Assembly: GCA_032173965.1 (NCBI GenBank)
Contig: JAVUNC010000004.1
Span: 59,147,501 to 59,211,500 of the forward strand
Direction: 5' to 3'
Source: Sitta carolinensis
Lineage: Eukaryota > Chordata > Aves > Passeriformes > Sittidae
Length of the DNA stretch: 64,000 nt
Below, piece after piece: positions 50,143 to 63,269 of this stretch. Position 1 is the first letter of the stretch. Each line of letters starts with the position of its first letter. Below the pieces are notes generated by a model that ran no database searches, was not told the DNA's origin, and saw only the letters and a list, made by a program, of their open reading frames with translations. The position numbers and the translations under genes were made by a program.

Positions 50143-53100
50143 GTGTGCATGTAATTATTTAAAATCATCTTGAGAACTGAACAGAACTTTTATAGCAAAG
50201 TAAGCAGCATATACTCATTTGACAGATAGTTTTTCTTTACACGAGTCTGAGAGAGATGAGCAAAAAAAGCCAAAAACCCAAAGGCCTTAACTGCTCCTGG
50301 GTTTTGAACTCCAGGCAACATATAATATTTAAGGCTAACGCTTTTCAAAATCTTCCAAAGGGCATACAAGATGGAAAATTAAATATGCAGCCAAATAATG
50401 ACAGTATTTTTTTTTCCTACAACAGTAGTTCCTACCAGTTGTGATGAAGCCATAGTACACAGATAGGTTTTTTTGTGGAATTCTGCAAGGGAAAGAGTCT
50501 GAGGCAGGTGGAGCAGAGAGATTATCTGTTCTAGGGGGGATATCTATCTGCTGTATCTTCCCTATAAAGTTGCATCATATTTTCCTGTATTCAACTCCAC
50601 CTCCAAGAACAGTATGACCAGCTCATTTTGTGTCCCTGTCATGTCCATATCCTTATATCATTAGCAGCCTTCTTGGGCCAACTCTCCACTAACTCCAGCC
50701 CCTTTGCAGGTCTTCTACCTTTACATATCCCAGCAACTGAGCAAAAAAGAGGGTTTTGTGGCTTTTTCAGAAGCCATGCAGAAATTGCTGTGTAGGCAGC
50801 TACCTACATTGCTGCTAACTGGCCAACTACTTCTCCTAAATCCCTTCAGAGCAAACAAAAGAAAGAGGTGGTGACTGCCTTTCCATTACTAGAAGCATTA
50901 ATATGGCCACTTCTCCATCTCCTAAAGAGTTTTACACTAAATGTGGGTAGCTTTTAAATATCTTTCACTACATTTGTTTGAAATTGGTTAAAAAGGTCAA
51001 ATGGTGTTACAAGTAGCAGCAGGGATCTTGAGGAAAACTGATGGATGGGTAGATAGATATCAGTTCATGTAAGCCTTGTTTCCTTAGGAACCAGACTGAA
51101 AGCAAGTTAGAAATGTTTAAAAATTGATTCTTGGTTGTGCTTTGTGGTTAACAGATCTGGGGGTTATGCTGTTGTTGCTATGGGTACAGTGTTATTGTGT
51201 ACCATAATATAATAGCACCAAAGAGGGTTAGTGCCAAGAGATAAGACGTAGGTCTGTTGTCACATCAGCTTCCATGCAGTCCAGGGGATATGATGCTGTG
51301 CTCTAATTAATGCTGACTTCAAATGCCTCAATCTCAAATCAACATGCTCAACTGACTTGTGGTCAAGAGAAAGACAAGGACTGTGTTCTGATCAGCCCTA
51401 GCCCATGAGAAACACCAGCGCAATCCAGTCCTGCTAAATCCAGAAATTTTTGTATTCATCTTCATCTTAACCACAGTCCATTCTTCCTCCCTGCTCCCAA
51501 GAGGGAGCAAAAAGGAGGTCTGTTGTATTGCTTCAGGGTGTGGAAAATGTGGCAGAGGTCAAGTCCTTCTCTCACTCACACTGTCCAGACTCCTCTCTCT
51601 GGAGGAGACACTTGTCCAGTGTCTCTCTGGGCATGGTGCACACTGAGCCCTGGGTGCAGCAGAGCAGCAGTGACCTGCCTGCTCACAGGCAAGCCCTCAA
51701 AGGAGCCTGGGAAGCTCACTCAGCCTTGGGGTACTTTCTGCTGGAATGTTGCAGGCGTAGTAGTGTGGCTCATTCCTACCACCTCAGGAAGACAAACAAA
51801 CTGCACCTTCCTGGCAATGCTGATCTTTCCAGAAAGTGGAGAAAATTCACCTCTCCCAAAGAAAGTTCTTCAAAACCCTTCTCTCTGAGGAGTGATATGT
51901 TTGTTGTCTATGAATATGTGAGAAGGAAAAGACCAGAAAGAAAATTTAATCTAGAATACATCACAGTCCGGAAGAGATAAATACTAACTGATAATGAATG
52001 CCTGTAACCTTGTTATTTAAGGTTTCCAATGGACAGAAGAATGAAGTAATGAATGATTAGAAGAGCAGAGGAGACAAAAACCTGGTAAATTAAGTTCAGT
52101 GAACATAAAAAGAAGATAAAAGGCAGTTGCCAACCAAAGGCCTGTGTCTGATGACCTAGCAGCACCATCCCTCCTACACTCCTGGGGACTGCTCCCACAC
52201 CAACTCCTCCTCCTGGCCCAGACACTGAAGGTGCAATTAGCTGGCAATTGTGGGTTGTGAGTAATTCCAAGAAAAACTACCCCTTTCATGCAGAGACTAG
52301 TGAGTAAAAAGGCTCACAGGTCACCTAATACAAGAGGCCAGTGCCATGAACTGTCATCTCTTCCATGTTGACAGAACCTTCATTTGTGTTGGTGCCATCC
52401 ACCGCTGCTACTCAGGATGTGCTTTAATTACAGCACTGCCTAAGACTTCCAGCTTGCCCCTAGCTTACTATCAAATGCTCTTCTCTGAACCCTCTGTCAG
52501 TCCTTGTCTCCCATCAGCTCCTTCCTCTAGGAGCTCCTTGTGCTGATGAGGACTCCATCCAGCTTCCTACCAGAATTATACATATGTCACTCTCTTCCTC
52601 TGAAAGTAAAAAAGGAAATAGGTACTCAGATTTCATGGCAATGAATACCCCTAAAAATCCCTAAGAAGATAGGGAAACAAACAAACCATCCAGTCTGCCT
52701 TTTGCCAGCCCTCAGAAGGACTAAAATGACAATTATATGTAAATCCAAAATGGAAGACCAGGAAAATTGGGTGTTTGCCTTAATTCTGGATCACCTGGTT
52801 GTAACTGACAGCTCACCAGAGTCATCAGTCACAAACAACTAGACCCTTATTGTTGTGCTCCATGATTGTCTGCAAAGCAACTGCACAGACTAGCACAACC
52901 TTTTTAAAGGCTCTGTTGCTCATCAGGATTCAATTGTGAAAAATCTGCCTTCTGTAGAAAGTTGTGGTCTGGGATTCAATGGCACAGGCTTATTATGTAA
53001 AAGGTTGCCAGCCTGTTCACAAGCACATAATGCTGACCCTTTTCTCTGCTCAAGCATCCTCTGGAGCAACTGCTGGCAAACAGAAGAAATAAGTCACTGC

Positions 53101-55924
53101 TGGGCAGCTCTGTGAGTCCAAATGCTACAGTACATAGAAAAGAGCAATAGCATCATTTACCTGTTCCAGGAAGAAGTTCAGTCGTGTACAGCAGGTCAGG
53201 CTAGGACATGTGGCATATCTAGAACTCCTCTAATATTGCAGTCTTGCATCTCTCAACCCATGTCTGTATGTGGCCAGGGTGTTTTGGGGTTTTTTAAACT
53301 TTTCGAAGCAACCATTAGCTTTTGAGATGCACACAGCCTGCTACTTTGCATATATAAGTGTATATCGTTCAACACTTTTCCTTTTTTTAACTTTTGCATT
53401 TGACATGCTAATAAGGTTTAGAGACAGTTACTGCTTAGATTAAGAGACCTTCAAAGAAACTCCCTGTGTGTTGGAAGTTTAGGGCTGGACTGCAGATGAC
53501 ATCTTGGTTCAGGACAACACGTAGGCACATGCTTCGGTTTATTAAAATCTGGAAGCTAATTAGAACACACCCTTTTTCTGTTTGAGGCAGCAATGAATTA
53601 ATGTAAAAACCAAGTCACAGCTGCCTGACTATGAATGCTGGGACAGACAGGAACAGGGAATGAAAACCATGGAAATGAGTGTGAATGTTACAATACTGTA
53701 CTTCAAAGTTTGTACCAAAAATCTTGGCCAGGTAGGGTTGATTGTATGAAGAAGTGAGACCTTGCCCAAGTCAGTTTGCAAAGCCATGTCTATATGAAGA
53801 AAGATACGTTCAAGCAAGCATTGATCGTCCATTTTAAAATAGTATTTTAAAATTGGAAATATTGAGGACTCAGAGGAAAATTATCTAGAACGTTACTCAT
53901 GTAACATTGTTTATATGCTTTCTTTACAGATAAATACAGATGTGAAATTGCAAGGAAGAAAGGACCTTTACAAAGTTCCTTGAAACACAGTTTTGTTTTA
54001 TAAAGTCAATGTGTAAAAAAATACCATATTTCTATATAATAAATCTGCCCTTTCATTCTATTTGCAGTCATGTCTGCTGGTTGCAAGGGAGGAGGCAGAG
54101 ACTACCCTTTTCTTTTTCCTAGCAAAAAGGGGCTAATAATTTCCAGGAAAACTGGACTTATACACTGGCAATGTAACAACAGGAATAAATGGAAGGAGCA
54201 CAGCAACTAAGTGCTGACACCTAAATGAAGCAATGGAAAGCACAGTCACTTTTAGGAGCTGTCCTGCAGGTTGGCATGTGCTAATACAATAAGGCAAGTG
54301 AAGAGTCTGTAAACACCCTGCCCTGGAAGATAAGATATGATGTGACTGTGGTATCTTTAGTACCACTGATGGTATCAGCACCAACTGGTTAGGAGAGAGG
54401 GGGTTGGGTCAGCCCTCCTGGTGGTTCTGCCACATGTGACTTAAAAAATGATAATGTCCAAACATGATAAAAGCTTGAGAGAGACTTTGATATGGACTCT
54501 CACCAGTCATGTCTCCAATGTTTCAAGAATGTCCTTAAACTCATAAGTTTTGGTATCCTAAAGTGAAATTGGTATCTTGAAGTGTAATTAGCATTTTGAA
54601 TGAGCTGAGGGGCCCAGCTTTGCATTGCACACAGGGAGCTTTTAAGAAGGCCCTTTGGAAACTTTAAAATTAGGGATGATTGTTTTCCAGAGGCTGTCAT
54701 TTCCAATGGGGCAAGCAGCCTTCACCAGGGGATGCAGTCACGTAACAGTCATTTTTGAAATTATGTTTCTCTTTGGGCTTGAGATGAACATGACAATCCA
54801 GCATAAAACTGCACGGGCTTTACAGACTTCAGACAAAGGATTCTGAGGGGGATTTGTTATGCCAGAAAAATGCTAGCATCCTAGATTGGCCTCGGACTGC
54901 TGGTTTGTTGAACACTTTGGCCAGGGCATTTTCTGTGCAGGCAATGGGGTTTTGAGGAGAGAAGGACCTGACAGGCTTGGCGAGCCTCTCCTGCCTAGGG
55001 GAGGACACTTGGACTTGGAGGGGTCGTGCAGGGGGCTTCTCTGAGAGACTCCACAAATGCCTGCCGTGCACTGCGCCCTGACGGGCCTGGCTGGTGCAGT
55101 GGCTGGAGGAGAGAACAAAACCCATTTTTGCTCTTGTATTGTTTGCATGAATTAACAGCAAGGGGCTCTGAAATTATGCCAGACTGGTGATGAGCTGAGC
55201 CGTGTGTACTGCAGGGTGAGTGCAGGGGAGGAGGGGTTGTGCTTGCAGGAACTGCAAGAGACTTTAAGTCAAGTTCAGGAGAATTAGCCTGTGTATTGCT
55301 TATTTTAAAGATCACAGCATCATTGCTTTCAATTGCATTATCAATGCAAAGAAGTGGGTTTATCTAACAGTGATATAGTCCCGGGTACCCAGTCATGGAA
55401 AATATTTCCTGAGAATAATGCCATGGCCATGGGCTTTGTCTGCAGTAGGTCTCACATGGGGACATGAACAAGAGGGGTTTAGGGAGGTCACTCATTTTCC
55501 CTTCAAGGCCATCAGCTTTCTATGCTTTCTATTTTCCTGCTAGTTTCTCTGCTGGTTTTTAAATTATAAAGCTTCAGAACAGCTACCTCCATTTATATCC
55601 ATTTTTTAAGATACTTTTGCTTCTTGACATGCAACACTTTGAGTTAAACTGTACTTCATCTATTTGAACAATACACACCTTCTCTTTCAGTAGTCAAAAA
55701 ACCAACTTGGTGAGTGGGACAATGTACCTTTTTTTTCTCTCAAAAGTCCCAGCTCAAGCTCTTAGAAGATCTGCAGAAGTTACTCTCCAGTCCTCTCAGC
55801 CCTGCAGCTAGGTCATCTCTAGCACAACCTGCACTGGAACAAGTTTGTTTGCAGAGCTTTGGACAGGCTTTGAATGGCTTTGCCTTCCTGTTCAAACCTT
55901 CTACCTGGAAAAGCTCAGTCTCAC

Positions 55925-55932
55925 TGACGTCA
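55925..55932. promoter_or_regulatory. Consensus CRE (TGACGTCA)
   Basis: A perfect palindromic cAMP-response element, the full CREB/ATF site. It is isolated, with no CpG island or TATA-like box nearby. A given 8-mer is expected about once in 64 kb by chance, and less often when it contains CpG, so on its own this is weak. Confidence 0.2.
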
Positions 55933-58900
55933 GTAAGACCCTTGCTGGTTTCAGTACAGGTCTTCAAGATGCTGAGCATGCGTCTAGTGGAACTAAGTTT
56001 TTTATGCCTTCATCTGTTTGCCTCTGTACATGTTTTTGCCTGTATCAAATATTTAATTTTATCTCTCTGGATTTTAAAAAAATTATTTATCTTTGAATAT
56101 ATGAGCGTGTGTATGAATTTACATATGTGTATATTTGGCTGTATAAAGCATACAGAGTCATGAATATGTTTACATAATTTGTTTTTGATGGGGAAAAATA
56201 CAAAAGGAGGAAATTTTTACATCAAAAAGTTGAAAATTTCAAAGAAAACTAATACAGCCTCCCATCCACACACATCTGTGTTTTGAAGATGTGCTTATCT
56301 TTAGGCTCTCTAAGCTTTTAACATCTCTTATCTTAACATTTTGAAATTGAGTGTGAATATTTATTTGGAACAAATAATCAAGAATTACCATTCTGCAGGA
56401 TTGGTAAAAAAACTTATTCTTTGCAATACTTTTATCAGTATTGTTAATGTGATAGTGGCCAGTTTTGTTAATGTGCCAGCATCATCAATTATTTCAGTGT
56501 AACTTTTTAAAGTATGTTTGTAAATACAGATACATAAAGGGGCCAGCCAGTAGAGGGGGCACAGAAGCCAAAACACTGTTTTGGTGATGTTTTCAGGGAC
56601 GGGCATTTTCCCCTATGTGTGTTTGTGTGTGTGTGCATTTGCAGAGAATAGAAGAGAAACATATTCATACTCCTTAATTTACCTTTACTAATTTACCCTC
56701 AGTGAAAATGTGTCCTGTCTTAATTACAAACACTCCTAGAGACTGTGTTTCATTAAATATGTTGAAAGAAAGTGCATTTGCAGACGATGTAGAGGATTTG
56801 CCATTTGATGGTTTGCATCATGTATATAATCTTTCAATAACAGAGAGAGAAATTGTCTGTGTATGGCTTCTGATAAGAAGAACCGAAGGGACAGAAGGGT
56901 TCTAAATATTTGGGGGTCCCAGGCTTCTGACTTGCAGAACACCATGTTTTTATGAGTTGAAATTTAGGGAACAGGCAGCTCCACAGTCTGCTCCACTTGT
57001 GCTGGGGGTGTGGGGTCCCTGGAGCAGTCAGGGTGACAGGCAGAGGCAGAGGCAGCGATGCCCAGCTGCTGCAGCCGGACGGAACAGGGACGACTGCCCG
57101 AGAGCAGAGACAAAAGTAAAGCAAATGCCCAGAAGCCATACATACAGGGAGGTCAGGAAGGGACAGATAAAGGATGTCACTACTTAAAAGGGAGAGACAG
57201 AGACACTTGGAGGACAAACAGGAACACCAACCACAGAGAGGAAAGCCATGCAAGCACTCAGTCAGACACCCTGCTCCACAGCAAACCAAAGGCAGGAGGA
57301 TGAAAGTGGTTAAGATTGAAGAAACTTCTAATGTAAGGCTTCCTTGAGATGGAAAGCCAAGGAATACAGAGGCAAAAGGGGGAACTTAGTATTCTTACAC
57401 AAGTAACACTTTATTGTGTACCTTGGGAGTCTGGTGTGCATGAGGAACACCCACAGATGGTGTTCACTAAAGCCTGCTTAGCGAGGTAGACACGCCGGCT
57501 GAAGGCCTATCGGAAGTCCTCCAGTAATCTCACAGGAGAATTAAGCTCTGAACAGCAAACTTTGGGTCTACATAAGGAATCTGACTGCCTTAAAAGACCA
57601 GAATGTTTTGATTTTGGCCCATCTCCATCTTTTTTTCCTGCCAAATTCCCATTTACTTCAATAGATGTTTTGCTTGAGTGAGTCATGAGGTAAAGGTTGG
57701 ACCTGAGACCACAAAACATTGTAATATGCAAGTCTGCAAGGAACATATTATTTTGTGATGTTTTTAGGAATTTTAATGGTGGCCTTAAGAGTAAATTTAC
57801 ACTGTGTACCATTTGACAGTGACACTAGCTTTAAATATTCATAACAGCAGATGCTAATTTCTCATATGGTATTTTCTTGTGTCTTTTTTGATAGGCAACT
57901 CGTTCAGCACTTTGCAAATGTAAAGATTTTAATCTCTGGAGTACACTACAAACTGGATTTACCACCAATATGAATTTACTATAAACATAATCTATTACAG
58001 CAAAACAAAGGTGTATAGATGAGAGGTGCAATAATATCTCCCTCACCACTTCTGCTGTGCTACCAGTGTCACAGATATGAGCATTTTTAATTATATTCAG
58101 CTTGTTTTAAAATTTCTGATTCCGTAAGTTATTTGAATATGACACAATTCGAGCTTCTATGTCTTTTTAGAAGTAAGTAGTTAGCTTCCAGGTCTGTGAA
58201 AAATAAATTTGTAACACAGTCCTGGCACAATCCTGAAAGTTTGAGAGCTAGCTGTTGAAGAACAAATACTTTATAAGAGCTTCCATATGACTTTCTGTAT
58301 GAGTTTTTCATGTGCCATATTAGCAGTACTGCCACTGATTATTTCCAACAGCTCTCCATGGATTTGTTCTGCTCCATCTCCTGCTCGGTACATAGAGCCA
58401 ACACCATGGTCACCAGCTGATAGTCTGTCCCTAGAGTCTTTATTGAGGGGTGTTGCAAAAAGGCAAAGCAATATTCTAATTGCAGTTGTGTAAAGGAGAA
58501 AACCAGTCGACAGGGGGGGAGAAGGTGATTTGGAACAGGATAAACACTCCAACCTCAAAGTAAATATACTAATTATGCAACATAGCCCACTATCCATGGA
58601 GACATTGGTTAAAATAGATCATGGTACTGACAGCTCCCTGCATAAACTTCAGCAGACTCTTTCCACCCTGTGAGAAATTCTGAGTTATTACACTGAGCAC
58701 AATGAAGAAGCCTGAGTTTTTACTCTTCCTTGGCCTGACGCCTTTTTTTTCCCTAACATAATAAAAATGCTTATAATATAATAGTTTTTCAATATTCCTC
58801 TGCTTCCTTCTATCAGAAATGACAACCAGGTATATTCCTAGTTCTCTAGACACTACATCTAGCTTAAATGCTCTCTGCAAGATCAGTAGGAGAAACCATA

Positions 58901-60067
58901 CTCGTGGGAGTTGCCACTCATTTTAGTCTTGTAAGTATTTAGTGTTTCATATTTAAAGAGTTCATAGTCACAGGACAGATTTCTTCACTGAAATGTCACA
59001 ATCACAATTGGCTAAGCTGTGGGGCAGGAGTGCTGTCAGTATCCCTTGCTGACAGTACACGTAGGTGTGCTGTGATGGACAGGTAGTGTTCTCTGACAGA
59101 AAGCACCTGTTGGTCAGAAGAGTCTCTTCTGTCCTGACAGACTATGATGCTGATGACTCCACCTCTCACTGCATTACGGAAGAAATGTTGCAGGCAGGAT
59201 GCCAGCAGAAAACTCTAACGTTATGCGCTGGTTTTGCATTGGAGTGTATTATAGTGTATAGTGTATACATGGTGTATTGTCTAAGCAGAGATGTCTCTGC
59301 CTCTCAGTTCAGCCCCCTGTAGAGATTCCCTTCCACCCAGTTTTGCTATTCTTATGCACGGGGCCTCTCTGAAGACAGGGTGTAGCCTGACGGGGAGGAG
59401 ACAAAACTTTAAGGGCTGGCCGTGGCACAGAGTAGTTGAGTTACAAAGGACTATCACAACATTCACCACGCTCCTGTCTATGGCAAGGAACTTTTTTGAT
59501 CTAGTTTTCCTGGAGAGAAACCAAAATAAAAATTGTCAGGGGAGCAACTGACTAGCCCAACATCAAGCACTCCTCCTCATACTCACAACTGCCCCGAGGA
59601 GAGAGTGACAGGGTTACCAACATAACAAAGGTTAATTATGTAACACACATCAGAGCTGTGCTTGCACGGTGCAATAGTGGTAACAAACACACCTTTTTTA
59701 TCGAGAGTTGAAGGCGGCAGACAGATGCAGGCAGTGTGCCTGCCTCTCTCTGCTTTCACACCTCTGCTGAGCAGAGACAGGGGCCTGTCCCAGTCTTCCT
59801 AAGTATCTGCAAGAATGGGAAATGTGCCGCTGGGGCCGTTCTCTTAGGAGCTTCTTTCGCTGTGTAACTCCTCTTAGAAGGGCTCTCTCAGGTGGTTTCT
59901 CTTCTATTAAATACTTGTGTGTGGAAAAACCCAAGAGATGTGATGTTCCTCTTGGGTTTAATTTCTCCTGTTGTTGCATTAACCGGCTAGGTAACTCGCA
60001 GTAAGTTTGTAAATAAACGAAGACTTAAAGTCAGGAGGACTTGTTCGGGCAAACAGAGGAGGAAGGG

Positions 60068-60125
60068 ATGGCAACGCCTGGATCCCGCACCCTCCGCTTG
60101 CCCTTGCAGGGGCCGGCGGGTACAG
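60068..60125 (+). CDS. Speculative short first coding exon in the CpG island
   Basis: An ATG at 60068 in a strong translation context (G at -3 and G at +4) opens a frame of about 19 codons, beginning MATPGSRTLRLPLQG, that reaches the CAG|GTGAGC donor motif at 60126. A first exon of this form is possible, but the frame is short, no family is recognised, and GC-rich DNA often stays open by chance. The downstream donor at 60475 fits a noncoding 5' UTR exon equally well. Listed only so it can be tested against transcripts. Confidence 0.15.
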
Positions 60126-60294
60126 GTGAGCTCGCCCAGCCCTTCCCGGGGCACCACCGGGGCACGTCCCCCACCCCGGCAGCCTCCGCCGCTCGGACAC
60201 GACTCGCGGGTACCCCCGGTACCGGCCCAGCCCGGCCCAGCCCGGCGAACCGCGGGGCGGGCGCTCCGGACCGCCGCCCCCGCCCCTGCTGGAG

Positions 60295-60350
60295 AGAGGG
60301 AGGGAGCGAGAGAGAGAGGGGCGGGCGGATGGACGGACGGACGGAGGGAG
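60295..60350 (+). repeat. Purine-rich simple repeat with (GGAC)n
   Basis: A run of GA and GGGA words (about 60295-60320) followed by GGACGGACGGACGGA (60331-60345). Purine-rich simple sequence like this is common in 5' UTRs of CpG-island genes. Confidence 0.8.
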
Positions 60351-60964
60351 CGGGAGGGGAAAGGAAAGCGTCGCTGTGACTCCGAGGAGCCAAGTAGGGG
60401 CACAAACTTGTCCTCTGGCAGCCGGGCGCGCCGCGGAGACAAAGTCCTCGGGGCTGCTCCGCACCCGCGGACAGGTAAGGGGGTGTGGGGCGGGGGGCTG
60501 ACAGCCCCGGCAGGCGCTCCCAAGTGTCTGTCCGTGGCGAGACCTTGTCCCCCGCTGCGCGTTCCTGCGGCCGGGAGCGGGCCGCTGCGGGACGGGCTCT
60601 GGCTCTGGCACTGCGAGCCGCCCGGCTCCGCGGGCTCCCGCGGCCCCCGGGCTGAGCCGCGTCCCGCCCGCTCCGCGCTCCGCGGGGCGCGGCCGCTCCG
60701 GCCGCTGGCGAACAAAGAGCCGCGGCCGCGCTCGGCTCCGCGCCCCGCGCAGCGCCGGCCGCCCGCGGAGCGGGGCTGCGCCCGCGGAGCTCCCCGGCTC
60801 CGGCGGCTGTCGGCGGGATAGCCGGGCTCCTCTGGAGCCCCTGCAGGGCGCCCGGCAGCTGCCACATGCTTGCGCTGTGCCCCGCGCCTCGGGGGGTGCT
60901 GACGGGGGAACCTCGCTCCGCCGTGCGCGACGGGCTCTGCAGCTGCAGAAAACGCCCGTCAGGA

Positions 60965-62610
60965 TTTTAGCAAAAGGAAAAGGTCTGCTGGCGCGGATCT
61001 TGGTTTAAAGATGATCGCGGGGGGTGAGCTTTCAAAGTAAGAGGTGAGAAGGGAAACAGCGGTGTGACAATTCAGTTTCAAAAGGTCGGGGTTTATGGAA
61101 ATAGTTTTATGCATGGTGCAGATCGTTCGGCGATTTTTGTACCGAGTTCGGATAATGTGGAGTAAATGTTGCCTTTTCATATGTTTGCAGATTTCTTGTC
61201 ATTTCCCAAGAGAGCAATGCGTATGAATCTGAGGGTATCATGCTGAGTTCTGTACACGGCCAGAACTCCCACTGAAATTAATTTAATGTTTTGTTTTAAG
61301 TTACTAGTGGGATTAATGGTCATTTTCTTTAATCAGCTTTCAGTAAGGCTATACAGGAAAATCCTCCTGGAACAGTTGGGATCTTTGTATATGCAAAGAA
61401 TATGAAAGGAAACCAGTACTTTGTTTGACCTTTTTTTATCTAACTAAACTTATAATAAAGCGCTTCTATGTTTTTGGCATGAGTGAGACTTACAGTAATG
61501 CAAATGGGTTTACTTCTGTGGCTGTTCCCGGTGGGAGGCAGCGGATGGTCCTGGCCAGGCTTGCTCTCTATAGCTGGGAAAAATATAGACATCTCGTTCT
61601 GGGTGCTCTGCTATGGACCCAGAGCACCCTCCCCTTTATGCCAGTTCACCCGACCCTGTGGAAAGCTGGTTCCAGGAGCTAATGTAGCAGAAACTTATTC
61701 CAGACCAGAGTTTTTTGGGGGGATTTCTTTACAGCTCTGCCTTGCCGGAGGAGTGTCTGGGAGGGATGTTGAGCCCCAGTGCTGTGGGGAGAGGGAAGGG
61801 AGGTGGAGGATGAAGGGGGGGGACCACCCTTATTACTCTAATTTCAGTGTCAGGTAACTGTAGCAGGGCTGAAACTACAGAGTTGGGTTATGATTGTGCT
61901 TTGGTGGTTTAAACTGCTGCAACATAGGGGTGCCCTGGCAGCCCTTGTCTAGCTCGGACTCTTCTCCCCATTCATAGCAGCATGAACACTTATGCTGTCT
62001 TGTGGTGATCTGGATCTAGGCACTGAGCAAAAATCAGATGTAATTTTAATATGGATCAATTACATGATTTGGTTCATGAGGGGGTAAGAGAGGAGGAAAG
62101 AGGGAGTGGAGAAGGTAGGGCAGCTTTTTTTTTTAAGCTGGCAGAACTTGATACTGCTGCCAAAACTGCTTGTGGAGCTGCAATGTGACTGTAGGTGCTC
62201 CCAGGTGGCTTTTCCCCGTCCCTGCCTCCCCTGGGAGCCTGTCCCGTGACTCTGCATGTAGCCTTGGGAGCCTCCACTCTGGGTAAAAATAAGCCTTTGC
62301 TAATTAATCCATGAAGTGTAATGGAGTAGTTTGTAACAGAAGAATTAAGCAAGTGCCTAAGTGTTTGCATAATTGTTGCTTTGGACAACAATAAACACTG
62401 TAGGTAGAACAGTACAACATGCAAGATTTTATAAAAAAATAAAAAAGTGTGTGAGTTTGTAAGCACTTACAGGATTTTGCTGCTCTCTGCAGTGTCTGTC
62501 TAGCACTTAATCCACAGGGTGAGCCAGATGTTTTACAGTCAGTCATGACACTTGTATTAGTGAGTGATTATCACATGAGCTTGTGACACGAATGGGTGCT
62601 AATCAGCCAG
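60965..62610. other. Noncoding DNA downstream of the CpG island, possibly first intron
   Basis: Ordinary composition returns. Another donor-like AGAG|GTGAGA lies at about 61041-61050 and acceptor-like pyrimidine-AG sites at about 61180-61192 and 62470-62492, none adequate to define exons. Frames up to 130 codons have no recognisable domain. Confidence 0.4.
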
Positions 62611-62620
62611 ATGAAATAAG

Positions 62621-63118
62621 ATGAGTGCGTTTTTCAATCCTGGGGCTGATGGAAAAGTAGAAACTGAATCCCAGGGTAAGACAGCAGAGTTTTTGCCTCA
62701 GCAGAAGATGGGGAATCGGTTCTTTTGTTCCTGGTTACACCATCCCCATGCGTTGCTTATGCTGGCTCTGATGAATGTGAGTTGGATGAGATCACTGATC
62801 AGGCTGAAAATTAGTGATTGCAATTTGGAGAAAAACATCAGCAGCTGGCTGCTGTCCGTTTCAACGCTTGCAATAGCGTCCTCTGAAGGCAGGAGGTGGC
62901 AATTGATAGCCAGAGATGGAGAATGCTGTGAGACCTGCCCTTCGCATACAGTAGTTTTTGCTGATGTTGAGTTGATGGTGCAGTTGCTTCTTCCATTCCC
63001 ATTATTGCAATCCCTTGAGAAGCTGGCAGAAAGAATTCATGTGATGCTCAGGATCTGGGCATCCCTCACTGCCTCACATTATATCCCTGCCGAAGGTATT
63101 CTGAGTGTCTGGAAGTAA
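62621..63118 (+). other. Unassigned 165-codon open frame
   Basis: This is the longest plus-strand frame outside the GC-rich islands and the LTR. It begins MSAFFNPGADGK, has a hydrophobic stretch around residues 42-55, and ends in ILSVWK. I recognise no domain or family. There is no CpG depletion pattern or flanking splice site that decides whether it is an exon, and the codon content is not obviously biased. It lies downstream of the putative promoter on the same strand, which is the only contextual support. Chance openness is the most likely explanation. Confidence 0.15.
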
Positions 63119-63182
63119 TGAATTGCTGCAAGTGCAGGTGTTAATTAGTTGTCAGTTTTTACCTACAGAAGAGAGGCAGCCC

Positions 63183-63265
63183 ACTTTGCCCATGGCCATG
63201 GGATTGGAGTAGATGATCTTTAAGGTCTGTTCCAACCCAAACGATTTATGATTCCGTGATGTATT
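63183..63265 (+). mobile_element. CR1 LINE 3' terminus
   Basis: A very short plus-strand CR1 end: TTTGCCCATGGCCATGGGAT, GGAGTAGATGATCTTTAAGG and TCTGTTCCAACCCAAACG, ending in ATTTATGATTCCGTGATG at the 3' microsatellite. Only about 80 bp are kept. Confidence 0.9.
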
Positions 63266-63269
63266 TGCC

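Larger units (their letters stand above)
47590..60035. other. Long stretch of unique noncoding DNA
   Basis: No gene, RNA gene or recognised mobile element in 12.4 kb. Frames reach about 150 codons (51528-51980 plus, 55714-56163 plus, 56834-57289 minus) but have no recognisable domain, begin and end without splice support, and are cysteine-, serine- or leucine-rich in the way of translated noncoding DNA. An AT-only patch (50109-50142) and a palindromic CRE-type TGACGTCA (55925-55932) are the only local features of note. Confidence 0.45.
60040..60960 (+). promoter_or_regulatory. Strong CpG island, probable promoter and 5' exon of a rightward gene
   Basis: A sharp switch from AT-rich DNA to about 900 bp of very GC- and CpG-dense sequence, with GC-box-like GGGCGGG (60320-60326) and dense CCGCGG/GCGCGCC words, then a return to ordinary composition after about 60960. 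Two plus-strand splice-donor matches lie inside, CAG|GTGAGC (intron from 60126) and CAG|GTAAGG (intron from 60475), the second a near-consensus donor. No equally good minus-strand donor is seen. This favours a gene read to the right whose later exons are beyond the window. The gene cannot be named from this sequence. Confidence 0.7.

Noticed and set aside
55714..56163. 149-codon plus-strand frame
   Set aside because: The C-terminal part is translated AT-rich low-complexity DNA, and no family resemblance is seen.
56834..57289. 151-codon minus-strand frame
   Set aside because: Cysteine-, serine- and leucine-rich translation without a domain; no splice or promoter context.
59979..60867. Minus-strand open frames of 210, 278 and 292 codons and a plus-strand frame of 231 codons across the CpG island
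   Set aside because: Several overlapping long frames on both strands at once is the signature of stop-codon-poor GC-rich DNA. The predicted proteins are Pro/Arg/Ala/Gly-rich low complexity without domains.
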